Positions 30,841 to 42,567 of a DNA stretch of 64,000 nt are shown piece after piece (position 1 is the first letter of the stretch; each line of letters opens with the position of its first letter). Source of the stretch: Owenia fusiformis (taxonomy: Eukaryota; Annelida; Polychaeta; Sabellida; Oweniidae); the NCBI GenBank assembly GCA_903813345.2, contig CAIIXF020000004.1, positions 7,213,525 to 7,277,524 of the forward strand, read 5' to 3'. The translations under genes were made by a program, and so were the position numbers. The notes under the pieces were generated by a model that was not told the DNA's origin, searched no databases, and worked only from the letters and a program-made list of their open reading frames with translations.

Positions 30841-31790
30841 ATAAAACAACACACCAGAAAGGCCACCATTTTCAAAATGGTTGCTCACTAGCCAAGTTGT
30901 CATCAGAAGAAATAATATGCTTTTCTTGTAAAATAACACACATAAAAATGGTGGCCATTTTTCAAAATGGCCGACTACTCCCCAAAGTTTTATTAGACAA
31001 TGTGCCATGCTTAAAGTATTCACATATCAAATATGAACAAAATTGCTCCACTACTTTTCGAGTTATAGTAAAATACGTTAAAATGGCGGCCATTTTTCAA
31101 AAAAAAATTCAAAATGGCCGCCTTCTACCAAAAGTGTCATAGGACAGTGTGCCATGCTTATAGTATTCACATACCAAATATGAACAAAATCGCTCCACTA
31201 CTTTTCGAGTTATAGTAAAATACGTTAAAATGGCGGCCATTTTTCAAAAAGGCCACCTTCTACCAAAAGTGTCTTTAGAAAGTGTACAATGCTAATAGTA
31301 TTCACATACCAAATATGAACAAAATCGCTCCACTATTTTTTGAGTTATAGCAAAAATCGTAAAATGACGAGTAAAGGCCGCCATTTTTCAAGATGGCTGC
31401 CATGTGCTTCTTTAATATCTACATTTGTAGCATTATTAATGTCCTTTAAAATTTTTTTACATTTAAAACATATTGATATTACAGTTTTACATATTGCACC
31501 TAAATTACTGTAAAATCGGCACTAAAATGGCCGCCATTTTGAAATGAGCGGCCATTTTGAAAATCGGCTTTCGAGCAGAACTTCTACCCCCATAAGGTAT
31601 ATGTGTACAAAATATGAACAAAATCGGGCCAACGGTATTTGAGTTATTGCCCGGACGGACGGACAGACGGACGGACGGACGGACGTACGTACGGACGGAC
31701 GTACGTACGGACGGACGTACGTACGGACGGACGGACGGACGGACGGAGGCGTTCCCTATATCCCTCCGAACTTCGTTCGATGGGATAATA
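30841..31790 (+). repeat. aaaatggccgcc tandem repeat with (GGAC)n tail
   Basis: At least four ~160-bp modules, each with 'aaaatggcggccatttttca', 'accaaaagtgtc', 'agtattcacataccaaatat' and 'gaacaaaatcgctccacta' then 'ttttcgagttatag'. The last module ends 'gagttattgcc' and runs into a GGAC/GTAC microsatellite at 31651-31748, then 'cgaacttcgttcgatggg', a short hairpin tail. It has the same architecture as 1-720. Confidence 0.85.
31651..31748. repeat. Microsatellite (GGAC)n with GTAC interruptions
   Basis: About 98 bp of GGAC with regularly spaced ACGTACGT palindromes. Apparent arginine/threonine/aspartate or proline/serine/valine peptides here are repeat artefacts. Confidence 0.9.
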
Positions 31791-31860
31791 AATAAATGTG
31801 TCACGCGCGTAGAAAAAAGATTGAATTTTCTGGTCTCAGCCAAACGATATTATCATTAAG

Positions 31861-31966
31861 TAGTCTTGCTTAAAAGACCCTTACTCCCCCCCCTTTATCC
31901 TTCTCTCTAAAGAGTGTGAAGGTGACGGGGGGGGGGGGGGGTGGATACAGTCTTTGAGCAAGACTA
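31861..31966. mobile_element. ~106-bp hairpin MITE, AGTCTTGCTT family
   Basis: TAGTCTTGCT at the left, AGCAAGACTA at the right, C-rich and G-rich arms inside. Sibling of 7137-7243. TA at both outer edges. Confidence 0.8.
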
Positions 31967-32124
31967 ACCATTAAGCTACCTAATTAAGACTTGTGTTATT
32001 GGACTTCTGTATATCACATTCTACTTTTATTTAGGCATTCAAGTATTTTTCCGTTCCAGACAGACGTGAACAATATTTTTGCATGAAAATTCGAATGCAA
32101 TACTTTTCATATAATAATCTTTCG

Positions 32125-32232
32125 AATAAGCGAGACAAGACGTAAGTCATGAAGAAATGAGGCAAAACGAAAGTCATGAAGAAATGAGGCAAAACGCAAT
32201 GAAGAAATGAGGCAAAACGTAAGTCATGACAA
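32125..32232 (+). repeat. ~30-bp minisatellite
   Basis: Three to four copies of 'gtaagtcatgaagaaatgag' followed by 'gcaaaac', with one shortened unit. Confidence 0.85.
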
Positions 32233-33169
32233 AATCTAAAATATATGTTACATAGACTATGTACAGGATGTAAACAACGTTTGGGGAAATTAACACATTT
32301 ATAACTTCTATATATATGCATATATAATTGAGGTAGGCCAATCACAAAAACAACAGGATTGACACGCTGCCCATGGGGGAACTTTTGGTTATCTGAAGGA
32401 GGAATGCTGTTTACACTTTACGCCTACCTACTTGGTATAAAAATAATACTGAGCCAACTTTAAGGAGGGGGGGGGGGGGGTGACCAAGTCAATACCCGTT
32501 TTGACAATTGCTATGCCAAGTTTACCCAGAAAAGCATTTTCAACATTTATCGTAATGAGCGTGATTTGGGTTCCCAGAGCCACCACAACCTGACACCCAT
32601 GCCATCTTAGACTTCTAAGGTGTTGTAAAACATCTTGAGGTTGGAGCCACTGAAACCAGGTGAATCAAGATGCCCATTCTCGTTCTGAACTATGGAATTT
32701 GGACGCCGATGCAAAATCGAATGAAAGTGTTTATCGAGGTTGCATCCTTCTAAGCTATCACATTAGATCCCTGTGATAGACTTGAGAGATCTAGAATTTA
32801 GACCGAACATAATCTTCTACATAGGAGTCTCTAATAATTTTGTGAACATGAGGTCCATGATTTTAGTTTCTAGCAATCACCGATATTAGATCGGTTCCAA
32901 ATTTCTCTTATCTTTGGGTTTCTTTCTTTCCTTCTTTTTCTTCTTTTGGATCCATCCCTTGTTGGTCTTATCACTTTTTTATAAACATTCCACAGAAACC
33001 ACCATCGTTCAAGGGTTAACTGCACACGCACAGGTGAGGTAAAAACATAGTGTGCATTTTCACTGTGGAACGCCGTGCGACTTTTAATTTTCATTGCAAG
33101 GAAATCGAAACTTTTGGTAAATCAAAATGTTGTCTTTTCCTATAATCTTAAATATCAACACACCCAGTC

Positions 33170-33450
33170 GCCATGGCATCAGTTATTTGCGCAGGTAAAT
33201 TGCAATGGCTATTTCAAATTTTCTCTGTTTCAAAAATCTCATTTCACAAAAATGATGACCATTTACAATTATATGCGCTGGTAAATTGCCATGACTATTT
33301 CATTTTTTCAAAAATCCATTTCAACAAATGATTATCATTCACAATAATTTGCACAGGTAAACTACCATGCCTCTTTCAATTTTTCTCTGTTTCAAAAATC
33401 CATTTAAACAAATAATTATCAATTACAATTATTTGCGCAGGTAAATTAAT
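33170..33450 (+). repeat. ~87-bp minisatellite, three to four units
   Basis: Each unit has 'atttgcgcaggtaaattgc', 'atg.ctatttca', 'tttctctgtttcaaaaatc' and 'acaaatgattatcatt', with point changes and one internal deletion. Confidence 0.85.
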
Positions 33451-35126
33451 GCATTTATGTTTGAACTGAGATGTGACAGTTCTTATTGTTACTCTAAATG
33501 AGGAATTATTTACTTGCTATAGCCTGTTGTTCACCTCTCTGCAAAAATGTCCCAACCCCCAGCAAGTTAACATTATGAAATACTATGAAAAACTCAACGA
33601 ATCATGATAAATACAAAATATACTCAAAAAGATATCCACTATAGTATATCGAGACTGGAGAAAACAAAAGGGTTTCATGGATGATATTGTGAGAAAATGT
33701 ATCAAATATCCTTAATCAGATTGACATTTTATGCACGGACCGCCCACAATGGCGTATTGTTGATGGTGACAAAAACATAGTAAATTATTTAGACGAACAA
33801 TTTGTTTCAGAGATTGAATTCAACAATGAAACATTTCCCGTGTTTGAACTGTTTTATTTCATTATACTAGGACTTATTTCCCTCAATTTATCACTGTTAA
33901 ACTTAAATGGATTATTTTATGATTTTCTGCATTTCTCCTCAATTTGATTATTACTTATTTCATTGTTTTTTCTGTCTGATCACACTTTTATCACTACACA
34001 TTTCAATTAAAATTATTTGTCATTTTATCCTTTCTTTGTATGCAATATATTGTAAACGATGATACCATAACATGCACTTTCGTATATAATATTTCAATAA
34101 TTATATCAAGTATTAATATGTGAACCATAGTATAATACTGTATGTACGTGTTAATACCTCAACAACAATATAGTGTATAAGTACAATGTATGTGAACAAT
34201 AACAAATCGTGTGCAATTTTTGGACAATAATAATCATATAAACTATAAAAAATCCGGCATTCTATAACATTCGCTTGATCCATCCTTAATGAAAACTGAA
34301 TCTTTGTAGGATATAATTTAATAAGTAACCCAAGCCAGAGAAATATAAATAAACCATTTTTAAGGAACTCTCCATTCCCCACCAACTTATTTGCAATCAC
34401 GATTAGACCATGTGTTGAATCTATTGTTTTTGATTTCAAAGATTCATCGAAGTTTTAGATTATTACTTACTGTAAAAAACAAATATCGATGATAAAGGAG
34501 CTTTAACGATCTCGGATCGAAATTGGAGTCAATTGGTTGGCGAACTTTTGAAGGGTAGTGTACATATATGTCTGACAAGCTTAACACAATAGCGCATTAT
34601 AAAAATAGTAAACAACAATAGATCGAGAATAAATAAACATCAAATAAAGCCATAATGGATAATAACAACCAGATATTACAGAAGAAATAAAAGTAAATGA
34701 TCGTGCTTACAATCAAGTCAACCATGCGGAACGTAATAGAATTAAAGAAAAGATACAGGCGATTAACTGCCAAGGAATCATTACAACGAATAGTAAATAA
34801 TACGAAATATTACGAAAGTAGACCTGAAAGGGATATCAATACGTAGACAAGATGCGAGTAGAAATAATCTAAAGATAAAAACATCCACCATTGTCAACCG
34901 TACCCTCAAACTAAAGAATATCTACAATTGTGTATGTAACTTATGTACGTTCTTACTTTACAAAAGAACAATGGCTGTTGTTATCTATTTGCGTTCGATC
35001 TTACAAAAGTAAAATATATCGTTTATATGAAATATACCAGGAAATGTTTTCAATAAAAATATCTATAATATTGATGAAAAGATCTATTGATAACGGTTTC
35101 GTTAGGTTCGAACATATAACTCATTT
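33451..35126. other. Intergenic, no gene recognised
   Basis: AT-rich DNA on both strands. A short plus-strand stretch near 34720-34860 has fewer stops and a basic composition, but no recognisable motif, so I leave it unassigned. Confidence 0.4.
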
Positions 35127-35696
35127 CACTGGTTCGTACCAAGCGAAGGTAACGGCCGTCCTTCGCATCAAAGATGGCGAACGGGAAGTGTCGATTTCGA
35201 TATTTTGGGTTTTCATCGAATTAACTACTTAATAGTTGACGTAATGCTTTGATATTTGAACTGAACCCAACTTATATTACATTGAAACACTGGGGTATGA
35301 TAATTTGTTCATATACCATGCGTGGGCGCCACAGTTCAAGGGAGGTAACTGGATTTTGGTTTTACAGATGATACGATAACTGATATACGGTGATGCGGTA
35401 ACGTTATAATGGAGAGTTAAGATGTCTCGCTACCGTGTATTGAAAACGAACGTGACCGTTAGTATTACCGTATCTTACATTTCCAGTTACCTTTCCCACG
35501 CATGATGTATGAACAAATTATCATGTTCTATAGTTCGCATGTCATATGCGTCTGATTTGGTTCAAAAATCAAAGCATTATGTCAACTATAAAGTAGTTTA
35601 ATTCGATGAAAACTAAAAATAACAAAACCGACACTTCCCGTCCGCCATGTTTGATGCAATGCGACGGCCGTTACCTTCGCTTGACACTGACCAGTG
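35127..35696. mobile_element. 570-bp foldback element with ~240-bp arms
   Basis: Ends CACTGG ... CCAGTG. The arms share 'caagcgaaggtaacggccgt', 'catcaaa.atggcg', 'cgggaagtgtcg', 'catcgaatta', 'taatgctttgat' and 'atgataatttgttcatac' in inverted order, meeting near 35370-35480. No target duplication is obvious. Non-coding. Confidence 0.8.
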
Positions 35697-35699
35697 ATA

Positions 35700-36097
35700 T
35701 TCGTTGGTACAAACTGAATTCAATCACACAATGTCTTTATTTAAGACCGTTATGCGCCTCTATGAACCAATTACTTCTAATGGACACACATATCAACGAA
35801 TCAAGATTACAATGCCTGAAAGGGAATTAATAGAAAATACTCGACGATTTTTTATTAATTCGAATCTGTTAGCTAGAAAGATAAAGGCCCATAGGCTAGG
35901 TGGTCATTGTTGCTTCAACAATACCCCCGGCTCCCTCCAGAGAAATCTATCTTTAACCGTGTCCAGTCTTTCTTTTACTCTCTAGAATTCGTATCATGTG
36001 CCTGATTTTTCATTTTTATGGAACATATAATAAATGCGTTAAAAATACGAACGTCTATTTCATACTTCGATGACGTAACTCTTTGTGTTGGTTCTAC
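35700..36097. other. Intergenic
   Basis: A plus-strand open stretch of about 90 codons here starts within the right arm of the foldback element and resembles no family I know. I consider it non-coding. Confidence 0.35.
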
Positions 36098-36106
36098 ACC
36101 CGGAAT

Positions 36107-36411
36107 CAAGGAGGATTGGCTCCCAGAGTGCACCACCGATATTCTGTCCCATATATGGGTATGTCGTAATACAAAATTCGAATTCAAACAGCCGCCATTT
36201 TGTTCACTTCAACATTTAAATCGTGAATTTTGGTCTTATTTCCAAACGAAAAATTCCAAAACTCACAAGAAATGATCGAGATATTGGTTCGAATCTTTTG
36301 AACTGTTTATTTTGAATTTATAGTCGGTTTTAATTTCAGAAAATAACGACATTTCGACGTTTTCATTGTTGGAAAATATCGAGTTTCGATCCTGGGAGCC
36401 AATCCTCCTTG
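36107..36411. mobile_element. 305-bp MULE-like MITE with 9-bp target duplication
   Basis: Both ends read inward as CAAGGAGGATTGGCTCCCAG, apart from the last base or so. ACCCGGAAT is repeated exactly on both sides (36098-36106 and 36412-36420). A 9-bp duplication with long inverted ends points to Mutator-like elements. The smaller sibling is at 14694-14822. Confidence 0.88.
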
Positions 36412-36420
36412 ACCCGGAAT

Positions 36421-38870
36421 ACTACAATTTGGAGTTCGCAAATTTGATGATCGGCAAATTATATTAATGATTGATTCAATAATTCATTAGACAAACGAAA
36501 GCTAATGCATTTTCTAAATGGATACATTAATTCAGTAATCCCAATTGCATCGATGTGTTAATAAGGTAAGCCTCTCTATATACAACAACACCGATGCCTT
36601 CAAGGTAGAAAGAAAAGAATATAAAGGATTATAATAGCAGATTCTTCATTGTATAGGGGGCCTAAAAGCAATCCTCAATACATCTAGTGATTTACCGACA
36701 GAGTGAATGGTCTAGTACATAATGAACATTTAAAGTTTGCGACGCCATCGATTGGGGCGCACGTGGGTAAACGTCCATTGGAGGTGTTTATAAGATAATT
36801 GAATCCATTTTGGTCATAGAAAAATAGTCTCTTATTTGTGTCTCTTTTTATAACATTGCTCACTTTCAATATTTGTATACGGGGCTATGTGACTACTCTT
36901 TTTACTTATTTTGAACATTCAAAATATTTTCCTATTTTTGTGATCCTTTTTACTTATTTTGAACATTGAAAAATTCTTATTTTGGACTCTTTTTAACATT
37001 ACGCATTTTTTGAGTAAATTCACGGTTACCATGCCTAACAATGTAAAAGCAGCGAGGAATTACCGAGGAATGTTCAGTAAACAGTCATATAGAGGGAGTG
37101 ATGGATAGAAACTGAGAGTTTTCGATCAAATTGTCGCAATAGTTTTGCTCTCACGTGCAAGAGTTCAAATTCATTTCAGGGGGAATCATTTTAGGTTGTA
37201 GGTGGCAGCACTGACATATTTTGAAATGCTAATTAATTTGTACATTTCAGCATTTTAAAGTTCCACTGTATTTGATCATATGTCTTAATCTTCTAAGCTT
37301 ATTAGAAAAATCTAAACTTTTGCTGCCAAAATTCTGGTCAACTTCTTTCGCAAAATGTCAAAACAATTTTTTAAGTTATGACAAATAATATTGAATGATT
37401 AACTGATATTTTCAAACTTTGCATAGGACCTTTAAAATAAAACAGTGAAAAAAGCACGAATCGGATCCGATCATTAGAAATAAATACTTTAGTCTAGACA
37501 GACGATTACTTAACTCTAGTGAAATATGAATAGCTTAGAGAAAAAATAAAAGTTCGTTAATTTGAAGATGATTAGTCACTCTTCAAAACTCCTTTTAATG
37601 GCATGGCATAATTGACCTATTTTGTTTTTATATTTTCGGAGTTTTTAATTCCAATGAGAAAATACTTGGATCCGTGTTAAATTTTTCAGCTCTACACATT
37701 TGAGTATATTTTCAGCGTTTTTTGAACGATACACGCATTCTTTTATGAGGTATTTACTGCATGGATATTCATATTACTGCGCATGAGAGCTACATGTGTA
37801 TTTAAGACATTGTTTCTCTGTGTCTGAAAAGCTGATGTCTCTTTGTAATAATTGATATTGTGCTGATGAAACTGATGTTCTACATTTTTCATAGTGTATT
37901 TTATCATTGACTTTTTGTATTTATTTTTGGAGTTAGTTTAACCAAGTTTCAGGTTTTAGTGCTGTTTTGTACATAGGCGGGTAGAATTGGAGGTCCAAAA
38001 AAAGTGTTGTGACCAATATACGTCATTGTTATGACAACATAGAATCAATAAAAGACAAATACTCAATAGTTGGATTTACACTAGACCCCTGAGACGTCTT
38101 GGGTAAAACGTTTTTGAGTTTAAACGTTTTACAAATGTAATTGTAAATCCTAACTAATCTTAAGAGCTTTCGGCAAAGAGCGCTCGGCTAAAACAACGTT
38201 TTAGGACCTTAAAGTCATTAATGTCCATTGTGCATGTATAGTATATTCTTACGGCGAAGAACCCCTCCGCAACATCATCTTGTTGCGCCAGCGGCAGAGG
38301 CACGACAAGAGTAAGCCTAATGATACGTCTATAGATGAATTGTTAATGAAACGAGTTTTTAAGCATCCTCAATACGACAACGCCAGTGCATACACTTAAC
38401 ACACAAGTGAACACAATACGATCATAATTCACTTGATTTAGCCCTTTGAACACAGCAAAATAACAGAAACACCCTCTAAATTGACATTTTCAACTCAATT
38501 TTCCGCCTTTGAGACTTCCAATCATATATACCATTAGAACAACATACCAATAAAAGGCGTAGATTTGGCTTTTCCCTAATAGGAAATTGTCTCTCATTAG
38601 ATTTAGACGCTTTCTATACTCTTGTGTATGAAACTGAATAGCGCTTGTAAGAAGGAGTTACCGCGCAATGAAGAACTCTGACAGCCATTGAAGATTTAAT
38701 TAGGGGACGAAAATCTCATTATATGGTTTGAGTTTCAAAATCCATGAATGATAAATTCTGGATCTTATCTATTTCAATTTAGAACGCAATGAATGTTAAT
38801 ATGGGATTCCAGAATGGCTAGAGATAAAGGAAATATTGCGGACTGTACCGTATTTTTGTTGCTGCAAATA
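36421..38870. other. Intergenic, no gene recognised
   Basis: AT-rich. Contains a short duplication ('ctttttacttattttgaacatt' in parts at 36898 and 36948) and a small hairpin around 38065-38155 (ggatttaca / tgtaaatcc, and taaaacgttt / aaacgtttta). No exon supported. Confidence 0.5.
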
Positions 38871-39160
38871 TCATAGTGCAGTACCCTCCTGAAATGCCAG
38901 TTTATTGTCTTTACGTGTCGTATCTCCTGACTCGGATCTTGAACTGTTTTGTCTTGCTCGTCTTAAGAACTCGACACATTGAGGAGAACTTGAACGTGGA
39001 TGTGATCAGTGGTTATTGGTGTATCTCCATCATGATAAACCATGACATCTCATTTCTTCTCAGCCCTGAGAAACAGAAAGATGCTATGAGTATCAGAATG
39101 GTGTATCTCCTTTTTCATAAAGGGAAATAAAGATATACATACATACATACATACTTATAG
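38871..39160 (+). mobile_element. Possible retroelement 3' end with (ATAC)n tail
   Basis: An 84-codon open stretch ends ...RMVYLLFHKGK-stop. It is followed at once by 'gaaataaagatatacatacatac', in parts, a short ATAC microsatellite of the sort that ends some LINEs and SINEs. Family not identified. Confidence 0.3.
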
Positions 39161-40655
39161 ATATGGACTGTTAGTGGAAAGCCATATTCTGATAATTTTG
39201 ATTCAATTAATATTTTATAAAGCTATTCTCGTTTTTCGTCACGAAACATATTTTGCTAAATGTATACACAAATTTAAACATGTATCTTTTTACAAAATAC
39301 CAGTAGAAACAACAGTGAACAAGTATACAAGTCAAGTATACAATGAGTATGCGATCGGGAGACATAGAATTCCAACTAGTGTTATCCATCTTTTGTGTAT
39401 CTCTCAATGATTTTATTAGACTTATCATATGATGCTGATATAACCTTGGCATAAATGGCAACAATAGAGCATAAAAAATCTGATAAAATGAATAGTGTGT
39501 AATTTTATAACTTTAGTATTATTGTTATGTGGAATTAAACATTTGTTATATTTTCTATTGTAACTCTATTGTTGTTTCCGCTTCACTTGAGATTTATAAA
39601 ACACCGATCCATTTCAATCTTTTATATTATGGAAATAGTTATACAAAAGATCGCATGAATACTGAGAAAACTAACTCAACCATGAAAGTCAAGTTCCTAA
39701 AGCTTATTTCATGTCTAAAGGTTATTGTCTTTGAAATATTGTGGATTGCTCTGTCGAACGAAGTTTGGGGATTTTGTGTTTTGTAAAACGAGCGAGTCAT
39801 CGACATGCAAATACCACAACTTGCCATTTGTCAAAGACGCCAAACGCCAACCTCATCTTTAAACATCAAATGCCACCACAAAAAGTTGGAGACGATAACA
39901 ATTCGTCACCACTTGTGGCAGTGACATTATAGTTTTTTTAATATTTTGATTGTAGAATGTAAGTGTTGCGTTCAGTCAAAGTTTTTCTAGTTCTTTGCCT
40001 TTTAAGATTTTTCTCTCAATCGGGGAATACAGAACATTGTAAGATGTTATACGGGTCATTTGCCGGGATTTAGGAATAATACAATTTCTTGAACGTTTCT
40101 TCTCTAGAAGCTTACTAAACAATAAAAAACATTATCCTCTGATATCCTTTAATCTCAATGCTAATAAAATCTTAATTTAAAAATCATTATCACATAGTGC
40201 GACTTATAAAGCACTTAAATCTGAAAGGATGCAACATAAACAATTAATATTACGTTTTAAATATATTTTTATGCTGGGAAATATACAGTTTTTTCAAAGG
40301 GGTTTTCTTTATTTGCAATAGACAGTAAATAATAGGCCTTTTAGTGAAACTATCAAGTGAACTTTAACAAGAACGATTGGCATTTATGACGAAGCATTCA
40401 CAACTGTTAAAAGACAAAAGCTTGAAGAAAAATAGATGATTTAGTCTTTCATAAAACATTATTTGAAATATCGTTATCTTTGATATGATTAAATCAGATA
40501 AATTGTTTTATTGAGCTGAGATTAAAAAAATTGTAGATGATGGATGAGTCGTTGCTTTGACCAGGGATTGGATTGACCGTTTAAGTTAACTTATGGTCGT
40601 GTATTGTGACAGGGATATAAAAAAATGTTGTCATTATAATATGTCTTTGTGTTTT
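39161..40655. other. Intergenic, nothing recognised
   Basis: AT-rich sequence with no supported feature. Confidence 0.5.
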
Positions 40656-42567
40656 TATGTCACCACCAAAAGTGGTGACATATTGTTATGGTCTCCGTTT
40701 TTTTTGCGACGGCGGTTGGTGGTTGGTGGTTGGAGGTTGGCGTCCGGCGTCCGGCGTCCGGCGTCCGGCGTCCGGCGTCTGTAACAATTTCTTACAACTT
40801 CCTATAACTTAACAAATACTGTTTAGACTGACTTCAATTTTTTTCTAAATCATCTACATGTTCTCAGAAGTTCAAATCTGACTTTAGATTTGACATTTGA
40901 CCTTCAATGACCTTCTCAAGGTCAAAAAGGTCTTTTTTCAACTTGCTTCACATTGACTAAATTTTTTTTCAAAATCATCTACATGTTCTCAGAAATTCAA
41001 ATCTGACTTTAGATTTGACTTTAGATTTGACATTTGACCTTCAAATCTGACTTTAGATTTGACATTTGACCTTCAATGACCTTCTCAAGGTCAAAAAAGG
41101 TCAAAAAGGTCTGTTTTCAACTTGCTTCAAATTGACTAAACTTTTTTTTCAAAATCATCTACGTGTTCTCAGAAATTCAAATCTGACTTAAGATTTGACA
41201 TTTGACCTTCAATGACCTTCTCAAGGTCAAAAAAGGTCAAAAAGGTCTGTTTTCAACCCTTCTTCAAATTGACTAAAAAAAATTTTCAAAATAATCTACG
41301 TGTTCTCAGAAATTCAAATCTGACTTAAGATTTGACTTAAGATTTGACATTTGACCTTCAATGACCTTCTCAAAGTCAAAAAAGGTCAAAAAGGTCTTTT
41401 TTCAACTTGCTTCAAATTGACTAAAAAATTTTTTCAAAATTATCTACATGTTCTCAGAAATTCAAATCTGACTTAAGATTTGACATTTGACCTTCAATGA
41501 CCTTCTCAAAGTCAAAAAAGGTCAAAAAGGTCTTTTTTCAACTTGCTTCAAATTGACTAAATTTTTTTTTCAAAATCATCTACATGTTCTCAGAAATTCA
41601 AATCTGACTTTAGATTTGACATTTGACCTTCAATGACCTTCTCAAAGTCAAAAAAGGTCTAAAAGGTCTTTTTTCAACTTGCTTCAAATTGACTAAATTT
41701 TTTTTTCAAAATCATCTACATGTTCTCAGAAATTCAAATCTGACTTTAGATTTGACATTTGACCTTCAATGACCTTCTCAAAGTCAAAAAAGGTCAAAAA
41801 GGTCTTTTTTCAACTTGCTTCAAATTGACTAAATTTTTTTTCAAAATCATCTACATGTTCTCAGAAATTCAAATCTGACTTTAGATTTGACATTTGACCT
41901 TCAATGACCTTCTCAAAGTCAAAAAAGGTCAAAAAGGTATTTTTTCATCTTGCTTCAAATTGACTAAATTTTTTTTTCAAAATCATCTACATGTTCTCAG
42001 AAATTCAAATCTGACTTTAGATTTGACATTTGACCTTCAATGACCTTCTCAATGTCAAAAAATGTCAAAAAGGTATTTTTTCATCTTGCTTCAAATTGAC
42101 TAAATTTTTTTTCAAAATCATCTACATGTTCTCAGAAATTCAAATATGACTTTAGATTTGACATTTGACCTTCAATGACCTTTCAAGGTCAAAAAAGGTC
42201 AAAAAGGTCTTTTTTCAACTTGCTTCAAATTGACTTATTTTTTTTTTCAAAATCATCTACATGTTCTCAGAAATTCAAATCTGACTTTAGATTTGACATT
42301 TGACCTTTAATGACCTTCTCAAGTTCAAAAAAGGTCAAAAAGGTCTGTTTTCAACTTGCTTCAAATTGACCAAATTTTTTTTTCAAAATCATCTACATCT
42401 TTTCAGAAGTTTAAATTTGACTTTACAAGTTCTCAGAAGTTCAAATCTGACTTTAGATTTGACCTTTGACCTTCAATGACCTTCTCAAGGTCAAAAGGTA
42501 TTTTCCAACTTGCTTTAAATTGACCAAATTGTTTTAGGTGGTGACATTTTGTCATGTTAATGCCTTG
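40656..42567 (+). mobile_element. 1.9-kb TGTCACCACC element carrying a ~135-bp satellite
   Basis: Begins 'tatgtcaccacc', which forms a terminal hairpin with 'gtggtgacata'. It then has (GGTTGGT)n and (GTCCGGC)n stretches and 'tctgtaacaatttcttacaa'. About 12 units of a ~135-bp satellite follow (about 40830-42510), and it closes 'ggtggtgacattttgtcatg' then 'ttaatgccttg'. TGTCACCACC and GGTGGTGACA are inverted ends. The short copy at 18343-18503 keeps both ends without the satellite, showing the boundaries are those of a mobile unit. No protein is encoded. Helitron-related non-autonomous elements with central satellites are known in molluscs; membership is a guess. Confidence 0.8.
40830..42510 (+). 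repeat. ~135-bp satellite array rich in AGGTCA half-sites
   Basis: About 12 units, each with 'tttgacatttgaccttcaat', 'gaccttctcaa(a/g)gtcaaa', 'aaaggtcaaaaaggtc', 'caacttgcttcaaattgac' and 'aatcatctacatgttctcag'. Early units have extra partial duplications of 'aaatctgactttagatttga'. Each unit has about three perfect TGACCT/AGGTCA hexamers. Confidence 0.9.

Noticed and set aside
31505-31859. Open frames on both strands with RTDGRTDGRT or VRPSVRPSVR peptides
   Set aside because: Produced by the GGAC repeat at 31651-31748 and adjoining repeat modules.
35704-36275. Frames of ~85-93 codons between the 35-kb and 36-kb elements
   Set aside because: They overlap element arms or MITE sequence and show no motif.
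40656-42567. CRISPR-like array (regular ~135-bp spacing)
   Set aside because: Whole units are homologous, with no unique spacers; it is a satellite in a eukaryotic mobile unit.
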